Origin: Phycisphaerales bacterium
Lineage (GTDB): Bacteria; Planctomycetota; Phycisphaerae; Phycisphaerales; UBA1924
Assembly (NCBI GenBank): GCA_020849105.1
Contig: JADLGW010000037.1
Coordinates: forward strand, 1 to 33,960
Length of the DNA stretch: 33,960 nucleotides
Direction: 5' to 3'
Shown here: in pieces, positions 22,553 to 31,801 of the stretch
Layout: each line of letters starts with the position of its first letter
Position numbering within the stretch: position 1 is the stretch's first letter
Made by a program: the position numbers and the translations under genes
Notes under the pieces: model-generated
Database searches by the model: none
What the model was told of the DNA's origin: nothing
Seen by the model: only the letters and a program-made list of their open reading frames with translations

Positions 22553-23368
22553 TCAGGGTGGCGGAATCCACGGCGTGTCCTGGGCGCGGTAGTCGCCGTC
22601 GTCCCAGAAGTTGTAGTCCGTGACTTCATCAAACTTGAGGATCCTCGCGTGGCCGTCGAGGAAGACGCCGTTGCACCCCGTGCCGTGCCGCTTCGGGGCG
22701 ATCCGCTGCGAGTACTGCGGCGAGCCGGGCATGGAGCCCGTGACGTTCTGGATGTGGTGCATGTCGTAGAACACGGAGATGCGCCAGTCGGTCGCGCCCG
22801 GGTAGTAGACGTTGTTGGCGTGGACCTCCGTCTCGTCGTTGGTGAAGCACGCCAGGTACAGCGTGCCGAAGGGGCGGGGGTAGCGGTTCATCGGGGTCGG
22901 GCGCTTGGCGTACGAGTTGACGACGCCCGGTGCGCGGAATGAGATACCGTTATTGACGTAGTGGATGTTGTGCCGGTCCTTCGGGCGGGAGGGGTCGCGG
23001 TAGTACGGAAAGTTGATGAACTGGTCGCCGATGCCGCCGCTCGGGTCCGTGCGCGGGTTGCCCACGGGGAGGCGTGAATCCAGCAGCGGCCGCAGCATGA
23101 AGGCCCAGGTGGGCGCCAGGCGGTTTTCCGGCGTGCCCAGCGGCTCGCAGAAACCGCTTTCGCGCGGGATGAACTCCTTGTACATCTCCGCGTACTGCTG
23201 CAGCGCCATGCCGATCTGGTTCTGGTTCGCCAGGCACACGACCTGCCGGCCCGCCTCGCGGGCCCGCCCGAGTGACGGGAGCAGGATACCGATGAGCAGC
23301 GCGATGATCGAGATGACCACCAGCAGTTCAATCAGCGTGAACGCTCGGGGTTCTCGCGCGTGTCTCAT
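22553..23368 (-). CDS. Prepilin-type (type II secretion/pseudopilin-like) protein
   Basis: The 271-residue product starts with a short basic leader and RAFTLIELLVVISIIALLIG, the class III prepilin signal: cleavage would fall after Ala, with Phe1 and Glu5, followed by a hydrophobic helix. The globular part ends with a CNGVFLDGHARILKF segment, similar to the DGH motif of the abundant planctomycete pseudopilin family (H-X9-DG/DUF1559-like). Such proteins are inserted in the membrane and assembled into, or decorate, pilus-like structures; the exact role is unknown. Ala instead of Gly at -1 is common in these lineages. No prepilin peptidase or secretion ATPase is nearby, so this is an orphan copy. 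Confidence 0.9.
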   Translation of the reverse strand: MRHAREPRAFTLIELLVVISIIALLIGILLPSLGRAREAGRQVVCLANQNQIGMALQQYAEMYKEFIPRESGFCEPLGTPENRLAPTWAFMLRPLLDSRLPVGNPRTDPSGGIGDQFINFPYYRDPSRPKDRHNIHYVNNGISFRAPGVVNSYAKRPTPMNRYPRPFGTLYLACFTNDETEVHANNVYYPGATDWRISVFYDMHHIQNVTGSMPGSPQYSQRIAPKRHGTGCNGVFLDGHARILKFDEVTDYNFWDDGDYRAQDTPWIPPP

Positions 23369-23454
23369 GGACCAGAGCCTACCACGCCGGGGGAGCCGCA
23401 CAAAGGGCGATACCGCATCATGTCATACCGGCGGGCCGAGATTTCGTTTCATTT

Positions 23455-23475
23455 GAGCCCGGAGCCCGGAGCCCG
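23455..23475 (+). repeat. Three tandem copies of GAGCCCG
   Basis: A 7-mer is repeated exactly three times in the 188-bp gap between the prepilin gene and the end of rnr. The same gap holds the palindrome CCCCCCGGGGGG (about 23519-23531). No function is evident. Confidence 0.7.
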
Positions 23476-23556
23476 GCGACGGGCCGACCGGGGACGCGCC
23501 GAGACCTCCCCGCGCCCGCCCCCCCGGGGGGCACGCTCGCTCCACGGTCGCGTCTC

Positions 23557-26052
23557 CTATCGCTTCCCCTTGTCCTTCTTCTGCTTGCGGAAGTCCTGTT
23601 TGTGCTTGTCGCGGGACTTGCTCTTCTTGCTGCGTCGGGCCGAACCGTCGAGTTTCCCGAAGTCCAGGGGCTTGAATCCACCGGCCTTCGGCGCCAGGCC
23701 GCCGCCCGGCTGGCCGAGCGCGAGTTTCGGGAGTTTGGACTTGCCGCCGGCGCGGCTCGCCGCATCGTCGATGACCAGGTCCATCTGCCGCCGGGCCAGG
23801 TCCACGGCCGCGATGCGGACAGTGACCGTATCGCCCATGTTGAACGAGCGGCCGGACTTGGTGTCCACCAGGGCCCCCGTGCGGTCGTCGAGCCTCCAGA
23901 ACGGCGGGGCGGAGGAGCGGGTCACGTCGCCCGGAAGGTCCTCCTTCTTGATGAACCCGTCGGCCAGGTACTTGTCGATCTGGATGAACACGCCGCGGTT
24001 GGACACGCCCGTCACCACGCCGGCGAAAGCCTCCCCGACCTTTCCGGCCATGAGTTGCAGCACGAGGAACCGGCGCAGTTCGTGCTCCGCGTCCTCGGCG
24101 TTCTGCTCGGTGTCGGTGATGTGCTTCCCGATGCCGACCAGGGTCTGCTCGTCCGGGCACAGGGGGCTCTCCCGTAGTTTCTCGCCGAGCCGCCTTCGCT
24201 CCGCGTCGTCCCGGGGCCGGCGCGTGCCGTTGTCGGTCTGGCGCAGGTACTCCTCCAGGGCCCGGTGGACGGTCAGGTCCGCGTACCGGCGGATGGGGCT
24301 GGTGAAGTGGGCGTAGGCGGTGGACGCGAGCGCAAAGTGCCCGATCAGGGCCGGCGAGTATTCGGCCTTGGTCAGCGTGCGCAGCACCGCCATGTGGACG
24401 GCGCGGGCCGCGGGCGTGCCGCGGGTGGCGTTGAGCAGCCCCTGGAGCTCCTCACGGGTCGGCCGGCTGGGGATGGTGAACCCGGCGACCCTGGCCGCCC
24501 TGCGCAGGTCGTCCACGTCGCCGGGGACCGGCTCCGGGTGGATGCGCCGGATGAGCGGGACGTTGACCCGCTCAAAGATGCGGGCGATGACCTCGTTGGC
24601 CTCGACCATGAACATTTCGATGAGCGTGTGCGTGAAGGCGTCGTCCTCCTTCTCCGCGTCGATCACATGGCCCCGGTCGTCGAAGATCAGGTTCACGTCG
24701 GGCAGTTCCAGGGAGATCATGCCTTGGCGCTGCCGCCGAGACTGGATCGCGCGGGCCAGGCGGTTCATCTCCTGGAGGGCCTCGACCAGTTGCGGGGTGT
24801 ACCTGGGCTCCGTCTTGGCGTGGCGCTTGGCCTCCCCGGCGTTGCCGTCGATCAGGGCCTGGGCCTCCAGGTAGGTCAGGCGTTTGGCAGAGTGAATAAG
24901 CGTGGACGCGGCGCCCTCGCCACGGATGTTGCCGTCCCTGTCGTAGGCCATGAACGACGACTTGCAGAACCGGGGCACGGCCTCCTGCAGCGAGCAGATG
25001 CCGTTGGACAGCACCTCCGGCAGCATCGGGATGACCAGGCGGGGCAGGTAGACGCTGTTGCCGCGTTCCCGGGCCTCGTCGTCGAGGGCGGAGCCCGGCT
25101 TGATGAAGTGCGCCACGTCCGCGATGTGCACGCCCAGTTCCCAGCCGTCCTTCGTGCGCTTGATGGAGATGGCGTCGTCGTAGTCCTTGGCATCCGGCGG
25201 GTCGATGGTGAGGACAAAGTCGCCCGTCAGGTCGCGCCGGGCCGGGCCGAACTTCGCCAGGGCCTGCGCACCGCCGCCCTCGTACGCCCTGACCTGGGTG
25301 TCAAACTCCTTGGCCGCGGCCCTGGCCTGGTCGATGCATTCCTCCGGGAACTCTCCGGGCAGCGAGTACGCGGCGATGACGGCCTGGGTCTCAACGTCGG
25401 GCAGGCCGGCCTCGCCCAGCACCTTGATGATGACGCCGTCGGCGAGCGATTCCCCCTGCGGGTAGTCGGTGATCTCGATCTGGACCTTGTCGCCCGCCTT
25501 GGCGTTCTTGGCCTCCGCGTCGCGGACGACGACCGGCTCGGTCAGTTCCCGCCCGTCCGGGAAGACCAGCCACTGCGAGCCCTGCCTGCGGAGTTCGCCC
25601 GTGAAGTACTGGCGTCTGCGCTCAAGAATCTCGACGATCTCTCCGGTGTAGGGGCTGCGGTCCGGCGTTCCCGCTCCGCCGCCGCCCCGGCGCGCATCAC
25701 GGCGGAGTCGTATCAGCACCCGGTCGCCCGTGAGCGCATCACCGGTGGCATCGGGCGGGACAAACACGTCCCCCTCGCGGGTCTCGGCCTCCAGGCGCAC
25801 AAATCCGAAGCCCTTGGGGTTCCGCTTGAAGATACCGGTCGCCTCTCCGCCCATGCTCCCCAGAGAGGGGAGTTTCACCATGCCGCCGGCGGTGACCTCC
25901 ACAACGCCCTCATCGGCGAGTTGCCCGACGGCGCCGGCGAAATCGGCCGCGTCCTCGACCCCCAGGTCCGACGCGAGCGCCGCGACGGGGCGCGGCGTGT
26001 AGGTCTTGTGCCCGAGGTGGGCCAGGAGTCGTTGGCGGTATCGCAGTGGCAT
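23557..26052 (-). CDS. rnr: Ribonuclease R
   Basis: The 831-residue product has the RNase II/R architecture: an N-terminal winged-helix-like region (LLAHLGHKTYTPRPVAALAS), two cold-shock domains (GIFKRNPKGFGFVR), the catalytic RNB domain with DPPDAKDYDDA at 284-294 holding the metal-binding aspartates, GNSVYLPRLVIPMLPE, FTSPIRRYADLTVHR, an S1 domain (VVTGVSNRGVFIQ) and a Lys-rich tail. It is a processive 3'-5' exoribonuclease able to unwind structured RNA. ATG at 26052 follows GGGGA; ATG at 26064 or 26079 cannot be excluded. Upstream neighbour is the CHAD-Ppx fusion gene on the same strand. Confidence 0.96.
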   Translation of the reverse strand: MPLRYRQRLLAHLGHKTYTPRPVAALASDLGVEDAADFAGAVGQLADEGVVEVTAGGMVKLPSLGSMGGEATGIFKRNPKGFGFVRLEAETREGDVFVPPDATGDALTGDRVLIRLRRDARRGGGGAGTPDRSPYTGEIVEILERRRQYFTGELRRQGSQWLVFPDGRELTEPVVVRDAEAKNAKAGDKVQIEITDYPQGESLADGVIIKVLGEAGLPDVETQAVIAAYSLPGEFPEECIDQARAAAKEFDTQVRAYEGGGAQALAKFGPARRDLTGDFVLTIDPPDAKDYDDAISIKRTKDGWELGVHIADVAHFIKPGSALDDEARERGNSVYLPRLVIPMLPEVLSNGICSLQEAVPRFCKSSFMAYDRDGNIRGEGAASTLIHSAKRLTYLEAQALIDGNAGEAKRHAKTEPRYTPQLVEALQEMNRLARAIQSRRQRQGMISLELPDVNLIFDDRGHVIDAEKEDDAFTHTLIEMFMVEANEVIARIFERVNVPLIRRIHPEPVPGDVDDLRRAARVAGFTIPSRPTREELQGLLNATRGTPAARAVHMAVLRTLTKAEYSPALIGHFALASTAYAHFTSPIRRYADLTVHRALEEYLRQTDNGTRRPRDDAERRRLGEKLRESPLCPDEQTLVGIGKHITDTEQNAEDAEHELRRFLVLQLMAGKVGEAFAGVVTGVSNRGVFIQIDKYLADGFIKKEDLPGDVTRSSAPPFWRLDDRTGALVDTKSGRSFNMGDTVTVRIAAVDLARRQMDLVIDDAASRAGGKSKLPKLALGQPGGGLAPKAGGFKPLDFGKLDGSARRSKKSKSRDKHKQDFRKQKKDKGKR

Positions 26053-26133
26053 CAGGGTCCCCATTCGGCGAGCCCGCATGGTAGGGGAACGAGGCCCGCC
26101 CCCGTGTCCACCCCCGCCGTCCCCGCCGGCCGG

Positions 26134-28647
26134 TCACCCGCGCGTGATCGCATCCCTCGCGCTGTCAAAGGCCATGCCGAGGTCAAAGGCCTTGCGGAAG
26201 AGGCCCGACTTGCGCTGGGCACCCCACAGGTCCGTCGATACGTCGGCGTCCGCGCAGGCCAGCAGCCGCACCGTTGCGCCGGACAGGGAGAGGCTCACGG
26301 TTTGCACCTGCTGCGTGTGCGTGCGATCCAGGCCATCGGCAATGCGCAGGATCGCGGCCAGGCGGCGGACGAGGTCGCGGTCGGGCGCGGACAGGGAGGC
26401 GAAGTTCGGGTGCTCAACGCTCGGCTCCGCCCGGCGGTGGTAGAGGGCGAGGTTGGCAACGATCTCCAGTTCACGCCGGGTCAACCCCGAAAGATCGCTG
26501 TGCACGATCAGGTGGTAGCCGTGCCGATGGTGCCCGCTGTAGTTGACCAGGTACCCGATGTCGTGGAGCACGCCCGCGGCCTCGAGCAGCCGCCGGGCGG
26601 GCGCAGCCGTCCAGGGTTCGTCCGTGCCCAGGGCGGCCGCCAACTGATCGTGGATTGACAACGCGAGACGTGTGACGTGCTCGCTGTGGGCGGCCTCGTA
26701 GCGGCAGGCCTCGGCGAAGCGGCGGACGACGGTTATCGGGTCCGGGCCGTCCGCCTCCCCTTCGAACAGCCGGGCTGCGAGCCCGAGGACGATGCCGTCG
26801 CGGATGCCGCGGTCGTGGACGTGAACTGCATTGGCGCCGAGGCGCTTCAGGAGGCGTTCGGCGATGGTGAGCCCGGCGACAATGATGTCGGCACGCTCCG
26901 GTGGGAGGCCGGGCACGCGGGCGAGGTCGGATTCCGGGAGCGAGCGGAGCCAATCCAGTACATGGCGGAGTTCCGACCGCTTGATCTCGTGCCCCGGGAT
27001 GGCGCGGTCCCACAGCGAGGGTCCTCCCGGGCCGAACCGGCGGTGCCGCAGGATCGCGGCGAGTGTCGTGAAGGTGCCCCCGGTGCCGATCACCAGTTGC
27101 GGTGTGATCCCCGGCTTCTTCAGCCCGCGACGGATGGTCTTGCTCACATGCCGGCGCATGACCTCGTACTCACGTCCGCGTGCGCGGCGCGGGCCGCCGT
27201 GGCGCTCGGTCGTGCGGAGAGCCCCGAGGCGCAGCGAGTGCATGCGCTCGATCGCCCCGGCGGTTGAGAGCACCACCTCCGTGCTTCCGCCGCCGATGTC
27301 GATGACGGCCGCGGAGAGGTCCCGGAGATCGAAACTGTGGGCGGCGCTCTGGAACGCCAGGCGCCCCTCTTCCTCCTCGCTGATGACCTCCAGGTCGATC
27401 CCCGTGCGGGCGCGGATGGACGCGGCCAGGTCCGCGGTATTGGAGGCCTCGCGGCAGGCGGACGTGCCCACGATACGGAGGGCGTCCACCCGGTACCCTT
27501 CGGCGATCCGTCGGAACCGATCCACGGCGTCCACGGTCCGGGCGAGGCTTGCGTCGCTGATCGCCCCGGTACGTCCGAGGCCGGACCCCAGCCGCGTCAT
27601 CTCTTTCTCATCGTCGAGCACCCGGTACGCCGCGGGGCCGCGGGCCTCCGCCACCATCAGGCGGATGCTGTTGGTTCCGACATCAATGGCGGCGAGCCGC
27701 CCGGACACCGAGAGTCTTGGCCGTGGAACCGGTTCCGGCGCGGTCGCTGCCCCGGCATTCGAGAGCGGCACGGCCCGGGCAAGCGCATCCACGGCGGCGC
27801 GGACCCGGGCGAGGGCCCCGGTGGGGGAGCAGAGGGCGGCCCGGGCCTCGCGAAGGCGGGCATCACGGACCAGACCGAATCGTTGGCCGAGCCGCGAGAG
27901 CCCCGGGGCCACGGCGTCCGGCGCGTCCGCGGCGTAGCGTGCGAGGCGTTCCGCGAGTTCGTGCGCATCCCGCACGCCGCCCAGTGCATCCTGGAGTTCG
28001 GCCAGGCGGGCCGCGGGGGCGCCGGGCTCCGGGTGCGGTGCGGCCAGTTCCAGCATGTACCGGAGTTGCTTGAGGCGCCGACGGAGCCGGTGGAGGTCCA
28101 CGATGTCGGCGTCCGGTGCGGGCACGGGGGAGCGATCCGACGCCTGTTTCAGCAACCGGGACCACTCGGCGGGCTCCGGGGGCGGGAGCGCCAGGAAGGG
28201 ATTCATGACGCGACGGAGCGGGCGCCGGCGATACCTTCGCGCGACCGCAACGGCGAGGTGCTGGCTCTCGTCGCGCTCGGCTTGCAGTCGTTCCTGCGCG
28301 TACCGCCCCGCCTTCTGCATGTCCGCCGGTGTGCGTTCCAGGTACTCCCCGAGCATCCGCAGGTGGACATCACACTCGCGGATCGGGCCGGCCGCCTCCC
28401 GCACACGCCGGAAGAGCCGCCGCGCCCGCCGGATGTCCCGGGGGTCTGCACCATTCGTCGCCGCGCGGAGCGCCGCCTCCCCACGGCGAGCGGAGGTGCG
28501 CAGCCGGTGCGCCAGGTCTTCGGCGGCCTCGCCGCGGCGGGCCTGTTTCAGCAACGCACGCAGGCGTACGAGGGCGCGGATAATGGGAGTTTCACCGCGC
28601 CGCTCGGCCGCGGGCGACTGGCCAGTTTGGAGTGTGGCGTCGGGCAT
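26134..28647 (-). CDS. CHAD - Ppx/GppA phosphatase - HD-domain fusion protein
   Basis: The 837-residue product joins three parts. Residues about 25-290 form a CHAD domain, with two helical halves each bearing the His/Arg signature (LAHRLRTSARRGE near 46 and LHRLRRRLKQLRYMLEL near 185). Residues about 318-630 are a Ppx/GppA phosphatase with AAIDVGTNSIRLMVAEA, VISEEEEGRLAF and AVIDIGGGSTEVVL. Residues about 640-830 form an HD-type module with HSEHV and GVLHDIGY (HD at 695-696). CHAD domains bind polyphosphate, and Ppx/GppA enzymes hydrolyse polyphosphate or pppGpp, so one chain may both capture and degrade the polymer; that is inference. ATG at 28647 is the first sensible start. pdhC ends 88 bp upstream. 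Confidence 0.9.
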   Translation of the reverse strand: MPDATLQTGQSPAAERRGETPIIRALVRLRALLKQARRGEAAEDLAHRLRTSARRGEAALRAATNGADPRDIRRARRLFRRVREAAGPIRECDVHLRMLGEYLERTPADMQKAGRYAQERLQAERDESQHLAVAVARRYRRRPLRRVMNPFLALPPPEPAEWSRLLKQASDRSPVPAPDADIVDLHRLRRRLKQLRYMLELAAPHPEPGAPAARLAELQDALGGVRDAHELAERLARYAADAPDAVAPGLSRLGQRFGLVRDARLREARAALCSPTGALARVRAAVDALARAVPLSNAGAATAPEPVPRPRLSVSGRLAAIDVGTNSIRLMVAEARGPAAYRVLDDEKEMTRLGSGLGRTGAISDASLARTVDAVDRFRRIAEGYRVDALRIVGTSACREASNTADLAASIRARTGIDLEVISEEEEGRLAFQSAAHSFDLRDLSAAVIDIGGGSTEVVLSTAGAIERMHSLRLGALRTTERHGGPRRARGREYEVMRRHVSKTIRRGLKKPGITPQLVIGTGGTFTTLAAILRHRRFGPGGPSLWDRAIPGHEIKRSELRHVLDWLRSLPESDLARVPGLPPERADIIVAGLTIAERLLKRLGANAVHVHDRGIRDGIVLGLAARLFEGEADGPDPITVVRRFAEACRYEAAHSEHVTRLALSIHDQLAAALGTDEPWTAAPARRLLEAAGVLHDIGYLVNYSGHHRHGYHLIVHSDLSGLTRRELEIVANLALYHRRAEPSVEHPNFASLSAPDRDLVRRLAAILRIADGLDRTHTQQVQTVSLSLSGATVRLLACADADVSTDLWGAQRKSGLFRKAFDLGMAFDSARDAITRG

Positions 28648-28735
28648 TCCGGCGGGGCTCCGGCGTGGAACCGAGATGGTAGCGGGCGTGCAGGTGACGG
28701 CACCGGAAGCGTGTCCTGGGGGCAGAACGGGGCAT

Positions 28736-30175
28736 TCACGCACGGGCAGGACCGAGGAGCTGATCCGGATCCTGAAGCAGTTCGATGATCCGCGCGAGGG
28801 CCAGGGCGGCGGTGGCGCCGTCCACAACGCGGTGGTCGCAGGCGAGGCTGAGCGGGAGCAGGTTCCCCACAAAGATCCCGCCGCCGCGGACGACCGGGGC
28901 GGGGCGGCCGCGTCCGACGGCGAGGATGCCGACTTCCGGGTAGTTGATGATCGGCGTCGCGAAGCGCCCGGCGTGCGAGCCGACATTGCTGATGGTGAAC
29001 GTGGACCCAACGAGTTGCTCGCGCGGGATGGAGCGGGAGCGGGCGGCGGCGGCGATCTGGGCGATGTGGCGGCTGATCTCCAGGACGCCGAGGGCGTCGG
29101 CGTCACGGATCACAGGGACCATGAGGCCGCTGTCGGTGTCGGTGGCGATCCCCAGGTGGACGGCCCGGTGCTGGATGATGAATGCTTCGGCGTCGGCGTT
29201 CGTAGGCTGCTCGTCCACCGTCGCGTTCATCGTCCGGAACGGGCCCTCGGTCAGCACGCGGCACACAGCCGACGCGACGAAGGGCAGAAAACTGACCTTC
29301 TCGCCGGAGGCGGCGGCGAGTTTGCGGCGAAGGCCGTCGAGAGCGGAGACATCGGCCTCGTCCATGACGTTGAAGTGGACGGCCTGGTTGACGGACTCGC
29401 GGAGTCGGCTTGCGATGGTTCGCCGCACGCCGCGGAACGGGATGCGGACGGTGTCCTGACCCGGCGGCATGGCGGGGGCGGAGCGCGGCGCGGGGGTTGG
29501 AGCGGGATGTGGGGCCGTGGCGGGCGCACGCGTCGGAGTGTCCGTGCGCGGCGTGCCCCCCAGGGCGGAGGGCGTCCGTGCCGCGCTCGGGCGCGACGGC
29601 GCGGGCTGGGTGGTGGTACCCCCGCGCACGTCTTTCTCCGTCACGCGGCCGCCGATTCCCGTGCCGCGGATGCCGTCGATGTCAACGCCAAGGTCACGGG
29701 CGAGGCGACGGACGGCGGGGGTGGCCAGCGCCTTGCCACCCTCTGCGGTGACCCCGGCCGCGGAGGCGGACATCTGGCCGACGACGGTGCCGTCGTCCTC
29801 ACGATCGGCGGCCTCAGCGTGGGCAGACTTGCCGTTGCGGGATGTGTCGGGGGTGGGGGTGCGCTTGGACTCGACAACCTGCTCGGGCTTTCCGGCCGCC
29901 CTCGCGACCCCGCCCGCCCCGGTGTAGGTGACCAGCGGGCTGCCGACTTTCAGGATCTCGCCCTCGGTCCCGTGCAGTGTGGCGATCGTCCCGGCCCGCG
30001 GGCTGGGGACTTCCACCAGAGCCTTGTCCGTCTCCATCTCGGCCAGGATGTCGTGCTCGGCCACGGTGTCGCCGGCCTTGACCCGCCACTTGATCAGTTC
30101 GGCCTCATGGACGCCTTCACCCAGGTCGGGCAGGATGAAGTCGTTGGGGTTGGCGGAGGGTTTTCCGTGGGCCAT
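28736..30175 (-). CDS. pdhC: Dihydrolipoamide acetyltransferase (E2) of the pyruvate dehydrogenase complex
   Basis: The 479-residue protein has one lipoyl domain (residues about 12-88; lipoylated Lys51 within EMETDKALVEVPSP), a linker, a peripheral-subunit-binding domain (about 145-182, TPAVRRLARDLGVDIDGIRG), a Pro/Ala/Thr-rich linker and the catalytic acyltransferase domain with the HRVVDG active-site motif near the C-terminus. It transfers the acetyl group to CoA. ATG at 30175 has GGAG 9 bases upstream; TTG at 30184 is less likely. pdhB lies 121 bp upstream on the same strand. A branched-chain keto acid complex is a possible alternative identity. Confidence 0.93.
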   Translation of the reverse strand: MAHGKPSANPNDFILPDLGEGVHEAELIKWRVKAGDTVAEHDILAEMETDKALVEVPSPRAGTIATLHGTEGEILKVGSPLVTYTGAGGVARAAGKPEQVVESKRTPTPDTSRNGKSAHAEAADREDDGTVVGQMSASAAGVTAEGGKALATPAVRRLARDLGVDIDGIRGTGIGGRVTEKDVRGGTTTQPAPSRPSAARTPSALGGTPRTDTPTRAPATAPHPAPTPAPRSAPAMPPGQDTVRIPFRGVRRTIASRLRESVNQAVHFNVMDEADVSALDGLRRKLAAASGEKVSFLPFVASAVCRVLTEGPFRTMNATVDEQPTNADAEAFIIQHRAVHLGIATDTDSGLMVPVIRDADALGVLEISRHIAQIAAAARSRSIPREQLVGSTFTISNVGSHAGRFATPIINYPEVGILAVGRGRPAPVVRGGGIFVGNLLPLSLACDHRVVDGATAALALARIIELLQDPDQLLGPARA

Positions 30176-30296
30176 TGGCTGCAACTCCGGCCGGATCAGA
30201 GCCCCGAGCGCGAGCCAGGGGTTGAAGGGACACAGGAACCCGTCGCTCGCGCGCCGGGCTCTGACGGGCTAAGGATACTCCGCCCCGCCCCGTCGA

Positions 30297-31271
30297 TCAG
30301 TACGCCAGCACCTGCTGCACGGCCTCCCCCACGCGCTTGGCGTCGGGCAGGTAGTCCAGTTCCAGCTTGTAGTAGGGCATGACGGTGTCGAAGCCGGCGA
30401 CGCGCTGGACCGGGGCCTTCAGGTGCAGGAAGCCGTGCTCCTGGATGCTCGCCGCGATCTCCGCCCCGAAGCCGGCGGTCTTCGGGGCCTCGTGGACGAC
30501 GACGCAGCGCCCGGTCTTCTGGACCGAGTTCACCACCGCGTCCAGGTCGAAGGGGTAGATCGAGCGGAGGTCGATGAGTTCGACCGAGACATCCTCCGGG
30601 AGTTTGTCCATGGCCGCGAGGCACTCGAAGACCGTCGCGCCCCAGGTCACGACGGTGACGTCGGTTCCCTCGTTGACGACCTTGGCCTCGCCGATGGGGA
30701 TGGTGTAGTCGTCCTCCGGGACTTCCTCGCGGAACGAGCGGTAGACGCGCTTGGGCTCGAAGAAGACCACCGGGTCCGGGTCGCGGATCGCCGAGAGCAG
30801 CAGGCCCTTGGCGTCGTAGGGCGTCGCGGGCATGACGACCTTCAAGCCCGGGTGGTGGGCGTAGATCGCCTCCGGCGAGTCGCTGTGGAGTTCTGGAGCA
30901 TGGATGCCGCCGCCGACGGGGACACGGACGGTGAGCGGGATCGTGACCGCCCCGCGTGTGCGGGTGCGGTAGCGGGCGGCGTGGTTGACCAGTTGGTCGT
31001 ACGCGGGCCCGAGGAACCCCTCGAACTGGATCTCCGGGATCGGGCGCATCCCGGCCATGGCCAGGCCGATGGCGGTGCCCATGATGCCGGACTCGGCAAG
31101 CGGCGTGTCCACGACCCGCTCCGGCCCGAAGCGCTTCTGCAGCCCCTCGGTGACGCGGAAGACGCCGCCGTTGAGCCCGACGTCCTCCCCCAGGATGACG
31201 ACGCGCTCATCGCGCTCCATCTCCTGCTGAAGGGCGAGGTTGATCGACTGGACGAGTGTGAGGCTGGGCAC
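30297..31271 (-). CDS. pdhB: Pyruvate dehydrogenase E1 component subunit beta
   Basis: The 324-residue product matches transketolase-like E1 beta: EDVGLNGGVFRVTEGL, DTPLAESGIMGTAIGLAMAG with the Glu that activates thiamine pyrophosphate, IPEIQFEGF and the C-terminal transketolase domain (VELIDLRSIYPFD, HEAPKTAGFGAEI). With PdhA it decarboxylates pyruvate and acetylates lipoyl groups of E2. The GTG at 31271 starts 15 bp after the stop of the antitoxin-like gene that separates it from pdhA. Confidence 0.95.
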   Translation of the reverse strand: MPSLTLVQSINLALQQEMERDERVVILGEDVGLNGGVFRVTEGLQKRFGPERVVDTPLAESGIMGTAIGLAMAGMRPIPEIQFEGFLGPAYDQLVNHAARYRTRTRGAVTIPLTVRVPVGGGIHAPELHSDSPEAIYAHHPGLKVVMPATPYDAKGLLLSAIRDPDPVVFFEPKRVYRSFREEVPEDDYTIPIGEAKVVNEGTDVTVVTWGATVFECLAAMDKLPEDVSVELIDLRSIYPFDLDAVVNSVQKTGRCVVVHEAPKTAGFGAEIAASIQEHGFLHLKAPVQRVAGFDTVMPYYKLELDYLPDAKRVGEAVQQVLAY

Positions 31272-31286
31272 GCTGTGTCCTCGCGA

Positions 31287-31520
31287 TTACCCGGCTTTTC
31301 GCCGGCGTACCTTGTTGCCTTGCCTATGCGGACCGGAGCGATTGTTCGAGCCCGCGAGCCGCCGGAGTGCCGTGTTGACCGCGTCGGAGTCGGGGAACAC
31401 GCGGGCGACATCCGGATCAAGCATCACCTTGAGCTTCATTCGTTGATAGCGGGCGAAGTACTTGCCGCGCTGGCCGCCCCGGAAGTCGTCCTCGTCCTTC
31501 AGGCCGTTATCGCTCGACAT
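31287..31520 (-). CDS. Antitoxin-like protein paired with a BrnT toxin remnant
   Basis: The 77-residue product contains RGKYFARYQRMKLKVMLDP, then DVARVFPDSDAVNTALRRLA and a basic tail. This RGKY...LDPDVA...FPDS..VN.ALR pattern is common in small proteins encoded next to toxin genes, and I read it as the antitoxin of this locus. It would neutralise the toxin and probably bind DNA through its N-terminal strand and following helix. The ATG at 31520 overlaps the toxin stop by 14 bp, the usual tight toxin-antitoxin layout. The ORF itself is intact, while its partner toxin is frameshifted. Confidence 0.7.
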   Translation of the reverse strand: MSSDNGLKDEDDFRGGQRGKYFARYQRMKLKVMLDPDVARVFPDSDAVNTALRRLAGSNNRSGPHRQGNKVRRRKAG

Positions 31521-31787
31521 ACGCCCGCACCTCGGTCCTTGTCGCCCGCCTCGCGCTGATAATCCTCATCTCGTGTTCGGCGTCGGAGTGTATGACCACC
31601 AGCAGGTTCCCGCGAGCCGACAAGCCGATCGTGACGAAACGGTCCTCCTCGCCCGAGTGTTCCGTGTCGTAAATGGTGATGGCGCTCTTGTCGCCGAACA
31701 CAGTTGCGCTTCGTCGAAGCCAACTCCATGCTTCTTGAGGTTGGCATCAGCCTTTCGGTCATTGAAGTCGAACTTGTCGCTCGGCAC
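31507..31787 (-). pseudogene. brnT: BrnT-type toxin gene broken by a one-base frameshift
   Basis: From the GTG at 31787 the first frame encodes FDFNDRKADANLKKHGVGF followed by DEA, the BrnT N-terminus (usually FEWD..KA..NL.KHGVSF.EA). The second frame, from about 31704 on, encodes VFGDKSAITIYDTEHS, then ERF-like DRFVTIGLSARGNLLVV and IISARRATRTEVRAY, the rest of BrnT. The frames join near 31704-31706, where one base is missing after the GAA GCG codons. Total length of 281 bases is one short of 94 codons, as expected for a single-base deletion. Family role: RNase toxin of a type II system. A sequencing error remains possible. Confidence 0.8.
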
Positions 31788-31801
31788 GGCAGAGTTCCTG
31801 C

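Noticed and set aside
30176..30296. Internal promoter for pdhC in the 121-bp gap after pdhB
   Set aside because: A TACTCC is present on the wrong strand, and no -35/-10 pair in the right orientation stands out.
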